Assembly (NCBI RefSeq): GCF_001854475.1
Contig: NZ_MNAN01000026.1
Location: 466,413-530,412, forward strand
Direction of reading: 5' to 3'
DNA: 64,000 nucleotides
Origin: Pseudoalteromonas byunsanensis
GTDB taxonomy: Bacteria; Pseudomonadota; Gammaproteobacteria; Enterobacterales; Alteromonadaceae
Shown here in pieces: positions 15,634 to 25,500 of this stretch. The translations under genes were made by a program, and so were the position numbers. The stretch's first letter is position 1; the number at the start of each line of letters is the position of its first letter. The notes beneath the pieces are model-generated. The model had not been told where the DNA came from. It saw only the letters and a list, made by a program, of their open reading frames with translations, and searched no databases.

Positions 15634-17624
15634 TAGATCTCCTCCGCGGTTAGTGTAATGCCATCGAACAATACAGATTCAAGTTGCTCTCCTGGGCCAA
15701 ATCCTGAGATAGAGAACTGTACTGTCCGTGGGCGTAAAAATTCCACTTGCTGGGTTTGTACACCCACTCTTTGCGTCTCAACTCGTGTGCTAATTCTGCG
15801 AATACGACCACCGCCACGGTTGAAACGTCTCGTGATTGGGCTGCTCCAACGCTGTGTGGTGACTGTCCAGTGATCCACATTAGGCGATAAAGTAACCTCT
15901 GCTGGAACAGGCTCAAACGCTTGATAAGGGTTAACCTTCATTTGTCCTGTGCGTTTTGGCTGAGTCAGCACATCTTCAAGTTCATAGGGTAATAACTCAG
16001 TGCTACTTGCATTGAGCGTGCTGACGATGGCATCAACTGGCAGTGTTAGCTCACCATCAATAATGGCTGCGTTTTGTTCTTGGCCTTGGTCACGCAAGTC
16101 ATCATCAAGAAATGGGTCCACAAACACCCCGTACTTACTTGCAGGGTCTTGGCTGTTGGCATCATTTCGCAATCGCTCAATGGCAAGCAATTGGTACAAA
16201 TCACCTATCTGCCTTTGCATATTTTGTAAATCCAGCATGCTCAGAGAATGAATCGCAACAGACTCCACCCGCGGTACTGACTCACCCCAATATTGATAGA
16301 CATATGCCAAGGGTAAATGCTGCTCAGGTACATGAGGTGGCTCTGGGTGTTCTAATACAGAGGCCCCTTTGATGCGTTTAACCTGCCCTTGCGCATTTAA
16401 AACTATCAAATCAATACGCGGTGAATATCGCTGATAATCGACACGAATTTGCTCTGGTAAAACCTCATTGCCACTGTCTATAAATGACTTATCAATGCTG
16501 TAGTGGGTACTGTTAAATGTGATTGGAACACTGGTGCCATGGGTATAAGTAACCTGATAGCTACTGCCAACAGGCGGGCGTTCACCCGCAAGTTTCCAAA
16601 CAATATGATTGCCCTCAAACTCATAATCGTCATGTTCAACGTAAGTTTTATCTTGATAAGAGATCTGTTCGACCGTATCTACACTGGTATTTGGAAAACT
16701 GTCTTGAAGTTGGTCGCTACGCGTGAGCATCGCTACTTTACGCACCACCGCATAAACACGCTCAACTTGTTTAACCGGAGGGTAGTCAAATTTGATTGGC
16801 GAGCTGGCATCTTGTACATCACTTAACTCGGCTTTTTCGGTTTTGATGCTTTGTACATCAGGGTCATACAAAAATGAAACCGGCAGTGCTGTTGCATAGC
16901 TTAATTCAAACCCCGAAATATGCGCTTTGCCAGCCTGTAAGCTAAAGTGTTGGTTATTCTCAGCGGTTTTAATGTAGTGTAAGCCTAGTCCTTCAACGAC
17001 ATAATTGCCGCCATTAGACTCTCTATCATAGCGCGCCAGCGCACGTGTAATTGAATCTTGCTCTGGTGGAGCCTCCTTGATAACCAACACGCCCTGATTA
17101 ATTTGATACACAGGATAAAACTCTGTGTTAGTACTTTGTGCCTGTGTTAATAACCCCCAGCGCGCAGTCACTTTTAGTCGTGCAGCGCCCGCTTCATTAT
17201 AGTTTTGCGATAGCATTGGCGAGTTACCGCCCGCGGGGTCTCGTAGTTCACCGTCATCTTGCTCGGTAATAACCTCACTATCTAGCAATACACCAATGAT
17301 CGCATCACCACTGGTGTCAAAGTCAAATGATCGCTCCGCAAGCTGACGCACTGCACCGCGAATGTAAACGGATGCTTGCGCAACACGAGCTTGTTGCGCT
17401 TCTATTCTGACCCCTCCGCCTGCGACAATATCACCATCTTTAAGTAGCGCATCGGCAACGCCCTTTAACTGATGACTAACCTGACATTGCACATCATTGA
17501 GTTCACGGCTTTGCAGCCCTTTACCAGCTCGAAATAGTATTTGCTCGTATTGTTTTGAGGCATCAAATTTTTGATAAAAATCTGGATGCTCTGCCACAAT
17601 TTGATTGTATATATGTTCTTGCAT
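15633..17624 (-). CDS. DUF4815-domain tail structural protein
   Basis: 663 aa; AAGGGAG before the ATG. The start (YNQIVAEHPDFYQKFDASKQ, then YEQILFRAGKGLQSRELNDV) is the DUF4815 signature. The middle is beta-rich ('YVVEGLGLHYIKTAENNQHF', 'GKAHISGFELSYATALPVSF'), and the end carries a basic Arg/Gly loop (RRFNRGGGRIRRISTRVETQ). In T4-like phages such proteins are virion structural components near the baseplate and fibres. Its occurrence inside a P2/Mu-like tail locus is atypical and suggests acquisition as a block with its neighbours. Confidence 0.75.
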   Translation of the reverse strand: MQEHIYNQIVAEHPDFYQKFDASKQYEQILFRAGKGLQSRELNDVQCQVSHQLKGVADALLKDGDIVAGGGVRIEAQQARVAQASVYIRGAVRQLAERSFDFDTSGDAIIGVLLDSEVITEQDDGELRDPAGGNSPMLSQNYNEAGAARLKVTARWGLLTQAQSTNTEFYPVYQINQGVLVIKEAPPEQDSITRALARYDRESNGGNYVVEGLGLHYIKTAENNQHFSLQAGKAHISGFELSYATALPVSFLYDPDVQSIKTEKAELSDVQDASSPIKFDYPPVKQVERVYAVVRKVAMLTRSDQLQDSFPNTSVDTVEQISYQDKTYVEHDDYEFEGNHIVWKLAGERPPVGSSYQVTYTHGTSVPITFNSTHYSIDKSFIDSGNEVLPEQIRVDYQRYSPRIDLIVLNAQGQVKRIKGASVLEHPEPPHVPEQHLPLAYVYQYWGESVPRVESVAIHSLSMLDLQNMQRQIGDLYQLLAIERLRNDANSQDPASKYGVFVDPFLDDDLRDQGQEQNAAIIDGELTLPVDAIVSTLNASSTELLPYELEDVLTQPKRTGQMKVNPYQAFEPVPAEVTLSPNVDHWTVTTQRWSSPITRRFNRGGGRIRRISTRVETQRVGVQTQQVEFLRPRTVQFSISGFGPGEQLESVLFDGITLTAEEI

Positions 17625-17633
17625 AATGCTCCC

Positions 17634-18116
17634 TTAGAAGCTTATTACAAATTCAAAAGACTCACGTACCCCTTGGTCGCGATAAATCGCAGGGCGATGC
17701 TCTAACAGCAGCAAGGTGCCTTGTTGTTCGATGTCTTCTGGTTGAAAATACAACTGCCCTGAAGGAGTGCCGGCTTTAGGCACTGTCCCCACCATCAGAC
17801 CCAACTCACGGATTGATTTTGATAACCCGTCATTAAAGTCGTAATTAAATTGGCAATAAAGGTGAGGGGTTGGATGATTGACGACTTTATAGCGACCATT
17901 AGGGACTTGTATTTCACCCTGTTCATCTGCTTCGCAATAAAGCACACGTGTGGCTTCGCGATAACCAAGAACGGAAGTGAGTTCTGTACTGGTACTGGGC
18001 TCAGAGGGCAACTGCGTATCCCACTCAATTGCGCCTTGACCCCAGGCTAAATAAATAGATTTTTGCTTTATCGCATTGGCGAGTTCTATGCGCCCAGCGC
18101 GGGTTAGTATAGCCAC
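17634..18116 (-). CDS. fibre-attachment-type protein before DUF4815
   Basis: 160 aa, MAILTRAGRIELANAIKQKS, with 'YLAWGQGAIEW' and 'SKSIRELGLMVGTVP'. The order (short alpha/beta start, 'LGLMVG' strand as in collar-type 'REIGVFIE') suggests it is the equivalent of the collar-fibre attachment proteins of the other modules, here adapted to DUF4815. It lies 9 bp upstream of the DUF4815 gene and begins a new sub-operon after a terminator. Confidence 0.5.
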   Translation of the reverse strand: MAILTRAGRIELANAIKQKSIYLAWGQGAIEWDTQLPSEPSTSTELTSVLGYREATRVLYCEADEQGEIQVPNGRYKVVNHPTPHLYCQFNYDFNDGLSKSIRELGLMVGTVPKAGTPSGQLYFQPEDIEQQGTLLLLEHRPAIYRDQGVRESFEFVISF

Positions 18117-18160
18117 CCTGTACTCCTATCAATGTTCATTAATGTGTAAGTAACATGCAT

Positions 18161-18186
18161 AAAAAAACCCGCCTAAGCGGGTTTTT
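18161..18186 (-). terminator. intrinsic terminator between DUF4376 gene and DUF4815 block
   Basis: CCCGC/GCGGG stem with a 4-nt loop, flanked by seven T on the minus strand and five T on the plus strand. It separates the giant-fibre sub-block from the DUF4815 sub-block. Confidence 0.85.
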
Positions 18187-18205
18187 CATTGCGTTTTTAT
18201 CTGCG

Positions 18206-18997
18206 TTACTCGCCTATCCACAACGCGGTTTGTTGCTCTGATGCGAGTTTGCAAGCGCTAAATAGCTGCTCTTTGCTCACTTGTACAACATCATTATTTG
18301 CCAGTACCCAAGAGGTTAAACTCTGCTCTTCCATCACCAATAACTTGCGTGCCATGCGCTGTTGACTCAGCTCATCGGCGTCAAACATCATGCCATCAAC
18401 TTCTACCGTTTGCTGCGCGAGCAACGCGCTACGTGATTGCTTAAAACGCTCGCGCTTAACCATGGCAATCTGTTCTTGTGAATGAGCTTCAGTTGCCGGG
18501 TAAAAACGTACCACGCAGGCGTCGTCATCATACTCAGTACGTGCTGGAGCTTGTTCAGTGCTCAAAGCTAAGTCAACCTCCACATACTCCTTACGATAGC
18601 AGGCTCTGCGCAGCGACATATCAATTTGTGGGGCCGCTGGCAGTTCTGGCACTTCCACCGCCTCACCTTCGCTCCCCTCATTAAGACTCGCATTGTATGC
18701 TAGCGCCTCTTGGCGTTGCTCTTGGGCTTCGACAACATCTAGCTCCCACTGCTGATAAGCCGCTGTATAAGCCGCTTGCTCCTGCTCAATGGCTTGTTGC
18801 AACGCCTGTTCGACCTGCTCCTGAGGATGGCGAAGTGCTATTTTGGTAAGTACATCTTCATAACTCATTTGTGGCTGTTCAAAAGTAGCTTCAACCTCCA
18901 AAGTGGTGCTGCTTGGAGATACTTGTTGCTCTGTTTGCTGAGCGTCAGGCACAGTTGTTTCGACCGCTGAAGCAGTCTGCTCGTTTGTTTGTTCCAT
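18206..18997 (-). CDS. DUF4376-like tail-fibre chaperone
   Basis: 263 aa from the ATG at 18997 (AAGGA 8 nt upstream); an upstream in-frame extension overlaps the previous gene and is unlikely. The N-terminal ~50 residues are low-complexity (Thr/Gln/Val/Glu); the middle is a Gln/Glu-rich helix. The C-terminal 'RSALLAQQTVEVDGMMFDAD ... LTSWVLANNDVVQVSKEQLF' matches the DUF4376 pattern found in proteins encoded after phage fibres. It probably assists the giant fibre upstream. Confidence 0.6.
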   Translation of the reverse strand: MEQTNEQTASAVETTVPDAQQTEQQVSPSSTTLEVEATFEQPQMSYEDVLTKIALRHPQEQVEQALQQAIEQEQAAYTAAYQQWELDVVEAQEQRQEALAYNASLNEGSEGEAVEVPELPAAPQIDMSLRRACYRKEYVEVDLALSTEQAPARTEYDDDACVVRFYPATEAHSQEQIAMVKRERFKQSRSALLAQQTVEVDGMMFDADELSQQRMARKLLVMEEQSLTSWVLANNDVVQVSKEQLFSACKLASEQQTALWIGE

Positions 18998-19007
18998 AAA
19001 ATTGTCC

Positions 19008-22000
19008 TTAGTGGCTGGCAATACCCAGCGGAAGTTGTGTGTGGTGGCAAAACACTTTGACTGTGTTGCCATTTAAATCGGTTTTGGTGTTTTCACCGTT
19101 GATGATTGGTATGGTTTGGTCATCGCCCCAGTTAAAGCTATCGCTGAAAAACTTAAATGAGTAATCCGTATTGGTGCGATATTTCAAACCAATATCATCT
19201 ATTGACCAGTCAGCGTCGTTAAAAGGCACCGCCGTTGCTGTACTGTGCATTCGTTTTAATAGTCGACCTTTAAGCGGCCCGTCAATCAGACGATAAACGC
19301 CGTATGCCGTTTTCGGTTCTGTTGAACTCTCAGAAATATCAATTATCGGTTTTTTATCGTATTGCAGTTCAGTTCCGTTAAGCTGCAAATACAGCAAGCC
19401 ATTTTTTTCTACTATTGTGCTTAGTATTTTAACCGCACTGGACGGCTCTTCTTGACTGTCTAGACTAAGCGGCGCATGCCTTGGCTCATCACCAGCCCTG
19501 TTGGTCCAAGTTAGTTTACTTGACGGATAGTGTTTGCCTATTTTGGTCACTACAAGCTCTTCTTGAAAGTGCGGACTATTCGCTCTAGTACCGATTGTTT
19601 TATTAAGACTAAATTGCAAACGGTTTCCGTAGTCTAATCGATGAGATTGTGTAGCGTATACGTTACTCATGCTGCCTTTGATTGATAACACGTTGTTTGG
19701 CTGAGTAAAGTTAGCTAGTGTTTGATAACTCAGTAAGGCTACAGAGCCATTCGAAATAACCCATGGATCTGTCGTGTTACTCACTACATCTACTTGTTGA
19801 GCACCCGACTGCCAAGATACACCGTCATCAAGCGTCCATATGACTTTAACATCTGAGCCATTCACTAATTTTCTATTCAGTTGCTTGCGTCCATCCTCTA
19901 GACTTGGTAACCACCGGCCAACAACGCCATCAGGGAATGTGGCCGCAATACGTTCTGGGTGACCGATTATGTCCACCCATGGAAGTGAGTCGAATTCAGC
20001 CGACAGCTTTTTGGAAAACACAATTTGAATCACATCAGTAGACGCAATCGGTTTATCCGCTTCAAAATAGATGTGTCTTGGCCCAGCTGAGCTTTCATCA
20101 AAAGCCACTGGGTATTTATCTTTATCTATTGTTGATATCCAACCCTGAGTTACGTTCAATACATGATATTGATCGAACCCAACGGGTGAGATAACAGAGC
20201 GACTACTTTCATAAAACTGGGTTACTTCTATAATTACTTTAAGCGTAGGATAGGTCTCTGAAACAACAATATCACGCTGTGATATGTCGATGTTCACCGT
20301 CGGATTCACTTTGCTGAAGTAAACCAGATCCTTTCCTCGCAATGTCCCTGATACGGCTTTACTTAACGCATCTTCTCGTAGTTGGTTTCTATCTAGCTTA
20401 TTAGCATTTAGGCGTAAATCTTCAACTTGTCCTGCATAGATAGCATCGTGGTACTTATATTGATCAGGACGCCCCGAAAATGTAGCGCCCCGTGCTATTG
20501 AACCACCATTCGTTTGTGAACTATACAAAAAGCAATCTAGCGTGTTTTTGGGTGTTACAACATCTGCGTGATACCAGTATTGCTCTGACTGCGGTGCAGA
20601 CTTAAACTGCAACATCGCTGTTCCCAACGGATTATAAACAGGATGAAAGGCACCTTGATTTAAACGTTGTACAAGAGCAATGGGGATTGCTTGGCAATGT
20701 GCTCTTTTACCCCATGCGCCATTATCCTTATCACGATATTTACTCACCCCAGTATAAGCCAACATACCATTATCTGGACCTATCGCTTCAACCGAAGGTA
20801 AAGACCCTTGCAAGCGTAAACAGTGTGGGTAAACATCTCGAATAACAGAGCTGTCGGTAACAGTGCCTACACTCAACGGCCCTTTCCATTGGGCTCCACA
20901 TCCTTCTATCACCCTTATTCGATACCTAACTTGAAAATACGCCTTAGCTTCAGGGTCATAATAAATATTGTGTTCAGGATTTTTTAAAAACTTAACGCGG
21001 TTAGCATCTGAAAGTGTTGACCACTTTACGCCAAAGCCTTTGGTGTTTTGATCCCATTCACCGAAAGCTGAATAGCTTTGCGCGACGAGGTTGTTTAGCA
21101 GTGGTATATCTTGATATGTACTTGCACCAAATTGCATATTACCCAGCGGATACACCACATCTTTGTCAGCTATCTTTTCGTGCCAAGATTCTAAAAAGAC
21201 TAAGTCTTTACGAGAGGTGATCACTTGCTCTGAACTTGGCAGCGTTTGCCAGCTATGAATAGTGACCTTTTGTCCAGCCTGAGGTAATGGAAGGCGAAAA
21301 TATACGCCAGAACCCGAAAACTCTTGATTGATACGAACCGTTTGCGGGGTATTGGCTGCAACATTAAGCATTCTTATCAGCGGCGTATCACCTACCGTGC
21401 CATTCGCATCTCGCAATTCAACGGTCGTATCAATACTACTTGAAAATTTGATCTCAACCTGATGCTCACCTGCCGATGTTTTATTAGCAAAATATAATCC
21501 CCCCGCTGCGGTCTGCTCAACGTTAAACTCTTCCAAATTCACATCATAATTACCTGAATGAATGGCATTTGGGTGCTGATTTTTTTTCTCGTTAAACGCC
21601 TCAGCTGCACTGGCATGTTGCGTTACCTTGCCAGTTGCTGAGTCATAGATTTTGGTGCCATCTGGGGCCGATGGAAAGCGTATATCACACCAGTTGGTGT
21701 TTCTTGCAACATAGTCTATGCGTAATTCAACACCATCTACCAAAGCAACGGGGTATTTTGTGGCAGAATCCCCTTGTCCTGTAGAGCTCGAGTTAATGCC
21801 CATATACAGCAAACCATCGGTTTGCTCCCACATTCCTTGGTTTACAACTCGATGTGCACCGGCGCTGGCCCAATGCTGACCCCACTGGATAAAACCACTG
21901 CCCGCAAACTGCTGCTTACGTAACTTACGTAGCGCATCAAATTGAGCTTTGCTCATCACCTCTGGATGTGGACTAATTTTTTGTGCTTCACCTATCAAGC

Positions 22001-22247
22001 TTGGCAGTGTATCCACTTGATAGCTTTGGCCGCTAAAGTCTTTTAAGGTGACTTTACCGGTTTTGGTCTGCCAGTCATTAATGGCTTGATGATTACTTTT
22101 AATAAGCTCATGTGTTTGCGTGATATCGACCTTTACTTGGTCGATTTCATTAATACTCTCAACTACATCATTGGCCAGTTTTAAACTGGCATCAGTTTGC
22201 TCAGCGGCAGCTTGCTGCAACTGAGTAATTTGTGCTTCGATTGTCAT
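19008..22247 (-). CDS. giant tail fibre, paralogue B
   Basis: 1079 aa; AAAGGAAAGGG before the ATG. It shares with the gene at 22540 an N-terminal stalk (SNHQAINDWQTKTGKVTLKD, then GQSYQVDTLPSLIGEAQKI), a mid region (RKDLVFLESWHEKIADKDVV; FDSLPWVDIIGHPERIA) and the last 40 residues (NWGDDQTIPIINGENTKTDL ... LPLGIASH). The parts between differ strongly. The conserved ends suggest a common attachment and common C-terminal end with exchangeable receptor-binding middles. It has its own late-type promoter at 22.45 kb. No enzyme motif is evident. Confidence 0.75.
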   Translation of the reverse strand: MTIEAQITQLQQAAAEQTDASLKLANDVVESINEIDQVKVDITQTHELIKSNHQAINDWQTKTGKVTLKDFSGQSYQVDTLPSLIGEAQKISPHPEVMSKAQFDALRKLRKQQFAGSGFIQWGQHWASAGAHRVVNQGMWEQTDGLLYMGINSSSTGQGDSATKYPVALVDGVELRIDYVARNTNWCDIRFPSAPDGTKIYDSATGKVTQHASAAEAFNEKKNQHPNAIHSGNYDVNLEEFNVEQTAAGGLYFANKTSAGEHQVEIKFSSSIDTTVELRDANGTVGDTPLIRMLNVAANTPQTVRINQEFSGSGVYFRLPLPQAGQKVTIHSWQTLPSSEQVITSRKDLVFLESWHEKIADKDVVYPLGNMQFGASTYQDIPLLNNLVAQSYSAFGEWDQNTKGFGVKWSTLSDANRVKFLKNPEHNIYYDPEAKAYFQVRYRIRVIEGCGAQWKGPLSVGTVTDSSVIRDVYPHCLRLQGSLPSVEAIGPDNGMLAYTGVSKYRDKDNGAWGKRAHCQAIPIALVQRLNQGAFHPVYNPLGTAMLQFKSAPQSEQYWYHADVVTPKNTLDCFLYSSQTNGGSIARGATFSGRPDQYKYHDAIYAGQVEDLRLNANKLDRNQLREDALSKAVSGTLRGKDLVYFSKVNPTVNIDISQRDIVVSETYPTLKVIIEVTQFYESSRSVISPVGFDQYHVLNVTQGWISTIDKDKYPVAFDESSAGPRHIYFEADKPIASTDVIQIVFSKKLSAEFDSLPWVDIIGHPERIAATFPDGVVGRWLPSLEDGRKQLNRKLVNGSDVKVIWTLDDGVSWQSGAQQVDVVSNTTDPWVISNGSVALLSYQTLANFTQPNNVLSIKGSMSNVYATQSHRLDYGNRLQFSLNKTIGTRANSPHFQEELVVTKIGKHYPSSKLTWTNRAGDEPRHAPLSLDSQEEPSSAVKILSTIVEKNGLLYLQLNGTELQYDKKPIIDISESSTEPKTAYGVYRLIDGPLKGRLLKRMHSTATAVPFNDADWSIDDIGLKYRTNTDYSFKFFSDSFNWGDDQTIPIINGENTKTDLNGNTVKVFCHHTQLPLGIASH

Positions 22248-22384
22248 TTCCCTTTCCTTTGTATGGCTTTATAGCCGTTGCTAAAAAGTCATACATCCAA
22301 CGATTAAAATAGAAGGCTTAGTTTCGCTTCCAACAGACGAAATTCAACCATTGAACCAAAACGCGAGCGCGTTCGGGCATAAAC

Positions 22385-22414
22385 TGTGGGCAAGGGTTAT
22401 TAGCTTTGCCCACA
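22385..22414 (-). repeat. hairpin at predicted transcript start
   Basis: Perfect 9-bp inverted repeat TGTGGGCAA/TTGCCCACA with a 12-nt spacer, starting within a few bases of the predicted transcript start of the 22.45-kb promoter. It lacks a strong U-tract. A second palindrome, AACGCGAGCGCGTT, lies at about 22357-22370. Confidence 0.55.
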
Positions 22415-22422
22415 ATAACGAC

Positions 22423-22466
22423 ACTTTAACCAGATAACGGAAAAAATATCGGTCAAGTTTGCCCTG
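22423..22466 (-). promoter_or_regulatory. late-type promoter before giant fibre B
   Basis: Minus strand CAGGGCAAACTTGACCG (one mismatch from the palindrome), 22 nt after TTGACC, then TAAAGT (22428-22423). It gives fibre B transcription independent of fibre A. The surrounding 292-bp gap (22248-22539) holds no gene. Confidence 0.6.
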
Positions 22467-22539
22467 TGGGCAGTTGGTACTACCCACGCGTTTGGTTATG
22501 TCTCTATTTCACTCATTGTTTAGAAAAGAATTTTGCTAG

Positions 22540-25500
22540 TTAGTGACTGGCAATACCCAGTGGCAATAGGGTGTGATGGCAAAATACCTTCATTGTGTTG
22601 CCGTTAAGGTCGGTTTTAACATTCTCGTTGTCTATCACAGGGATAGTTTGGTCATCACCCCAATTTGTGATGGTGACTTTGCGATAATGCACCAAACCAG
22701 TCGCTACCGAGACCATATTGCCATGCTGGTCAGCCACTAAATCACCAGCTTGTAGGTAACTGTCATAACTTGAAGTTCCGAAGTTTCGTACCTTTTGATA
22801 CACGCCTTGCATATGGCTTGTCGCTATCTTGATGTAAGCTTTGTCATCAACAAGACCCACTTTATCGCTGCCTAAAACTAACGTGGGCTCGATGTTATCC
22901 AGTTGCAACTGGGCACCATGAAACTGCATATATAATAAACCTCTGTAATTTGTGATGCTCGGCAGTGCTTTGCAAGCATAAGCGCCTTTGACACCACCCA
23001 AAGACGGCGGCACTGCGTGCTGTGGAAATTCATCTTTAATCAACTTTTCATCAAGCAAGTTTTTAGCGTTAAGAGGAACATAGGTATTGCTGGTATACGA
23101 CACTGTTGTGGCAATACTAGATGTTAATGACTGCTGTAATCGAGCGCCAAAATTGCTGCGTGCGTCATTGCCAAGCCAAACATCCCCAACTGCTCCTAAC
23201 ACCTGTGAATTAACTGCTGGCGCAGTAAAGCCCGCATCAGCACAATAATAAATAAGTTGAACACGCGCCGCTTCAACAGGAGACACATAGGCGTTTTTTG
23301 TACTGTTAATAGCCAAACTACCCGAACTCCAGCTACTGCCATCATCCAGTGACATTGCCCAAGTTAAGGGCTGACTTGCTTTTCGATTGAGCTTGAAGTC
23401 TTGACTGCCACCATTTGGTAACTGTGGGATCCACTGACCGACCACGCCGTCGGGGAAAGTCTCTGCTATTCGCTCTGGGTGGCCGATAATATCGACCCAA
23501 GGGAGTGAGTCAAATTCTGCTGACAATTCCACCGCATCTATTAAGTAAACGTCTATTTTTGTACCTATTGGAAATAAGCTATCTATTTCGTCCATAGCCA
23601 TTTGTCTTTGTGGCGTTATCACGGAACCATTAACGTCATCAGGGATCCATGGCAAAAAGTAATGTTCATTATTTTCATAAGCACCATGGACGATAGAAGC
23701 AGAAATTAATTCCTTTCCATTATCTCCCTTATATAGTACCCAGCTCCCGTTGGGTTTATGTCTTCCTGTTTTATAGCCATTAAACCCTTTGCTCGTTGCA
23801 CCTATTGATGAGTCACTCACATTAAAAATAAGCCGCCATGGTGAGGGGTTCACTGAACTTGTACCTTGATACCTAGTGTTACTTTGTTTGGTAAATGAGA
23901 TAAACTTCTCTATTTTGGTGAACAGATTGCTATCTTTACCCCGCAATGTACCAGCAACCGCTTTACGTATTGTTTCTTCACGAAGTTGATTTACATCTTG
24001 CTTATTGGCGTTTAAGCGTAAATCTTCTACTTGACCTGAGTAAATGGTATCGTGATATTTATCACTCCATGGACGTATTCCGTTATAGCCACTACTAAAG
24101 CCAATTTTGCCGGTTTCTCCATATCGACCTACTCTAAAAGGCTCTCCATAGTCTGCTGATTGTACAAAACACTCTAACGCAGAAGTGATATTTGAGCCAT
24201 TCAATATACCTGACAAGCTTGTGGTTGAAGTCACCGTTCCGTTAACCGATTTTATTGCCGGTGAAGCAGTGCCACTGGGGTTATAGACTGGATGAAAAAC
24301 CCCTTGGTTTAGGCGTTGAACGAGGGCGATTGGAACAGCACGTGCGGTATTGTTGTGAGACACATACTCCCCAAAATTGCGCTGGATCCAGACGTGAGCA
24401 TCTGCTTCGGCGTTTATATTCGCCGTAGGCAAAGAAGTCCACGCTTTGTTGTGATAGAAATTATTGCCATCAACTGAGTAATCTTCATTATTTATTCTTG
24501 CACCTCGAACAGCAATTCGCTCTGCATTTGGACCATATCGGTAACCCATTATTACTGCGTCAAAATTTGCTCTAACGGTATTTGGCGTCCAATTGTCTCC
24601 TTTACCCTCCACAACACGAATACGATACCGCACCTGAATATAGGCTTTGGCTTCTGGGTCGTAGTAAATGTTATGCTGAGGATTTTTTAAAAACTTAACG
24701 CGATTAACATCAGAAAGTGTTGACCATTTGACGCCATAGCCTTTGGTACTGCTATCCCATTGGCCGAACGCTGAATAACCTTGAGCAACAAGCGTATTGG
24801 CAAGGGTAATGCCCTCGTAGGCGCTAGCGCCATACTGTACATTGCCCAGCGGATACACCACATCTTTATCAGCAATTTTTTCATGCCAAGACTCTAAAAA
24901 GACCAAGTCTTTGCGCGAGGTAACAACTTGTTCGGTTACAGGCATTGCCGATACATTATTGATCTGTAGTACGTTGCCTGGGGCATTGTCATGCTCAAAC
25001 CAGATGTAGTGAGCACTATGATCAGCAATATACTCAACCGTGTATCGCCCCATTCCTTTATCTGTCAGCAAGGTTTTGATGTTTTGATGGCCTAAGTTTG
25101 ATGATGAGTAGCGAAGTGTTTTAACCTGCCCTGATGTCACACTAAACTCAAAACGCACCCGAGTACCAACAGGAAAGTTAAGCCCGACTTCATTAATGGC
25201 AGCCGCTGGATATTGGTTGCCCGTTGATACGCTTTGTAAGCTACCATCAACAATACTTAGCTCTGAAGATGTGCTGTAGGTTTTCCATCCAGTGGTGTCC
25301 CCTAAACGTAGTGAGCCATTAACGAACTGCCCTTCAAACGCACTGGCTGGACTGTCATGTTCAGTCAATATACCCTTTGCAGAGTCATAAGTTTTGCTGC
25401 CATCGGGGGCAGGTGGAAACTTCAAAAGGTTTTGCGTCGATGCATGTGCCACTTTAGATACATGGTGAATCACATTATCTACTAAAACTTTTGGATACAA

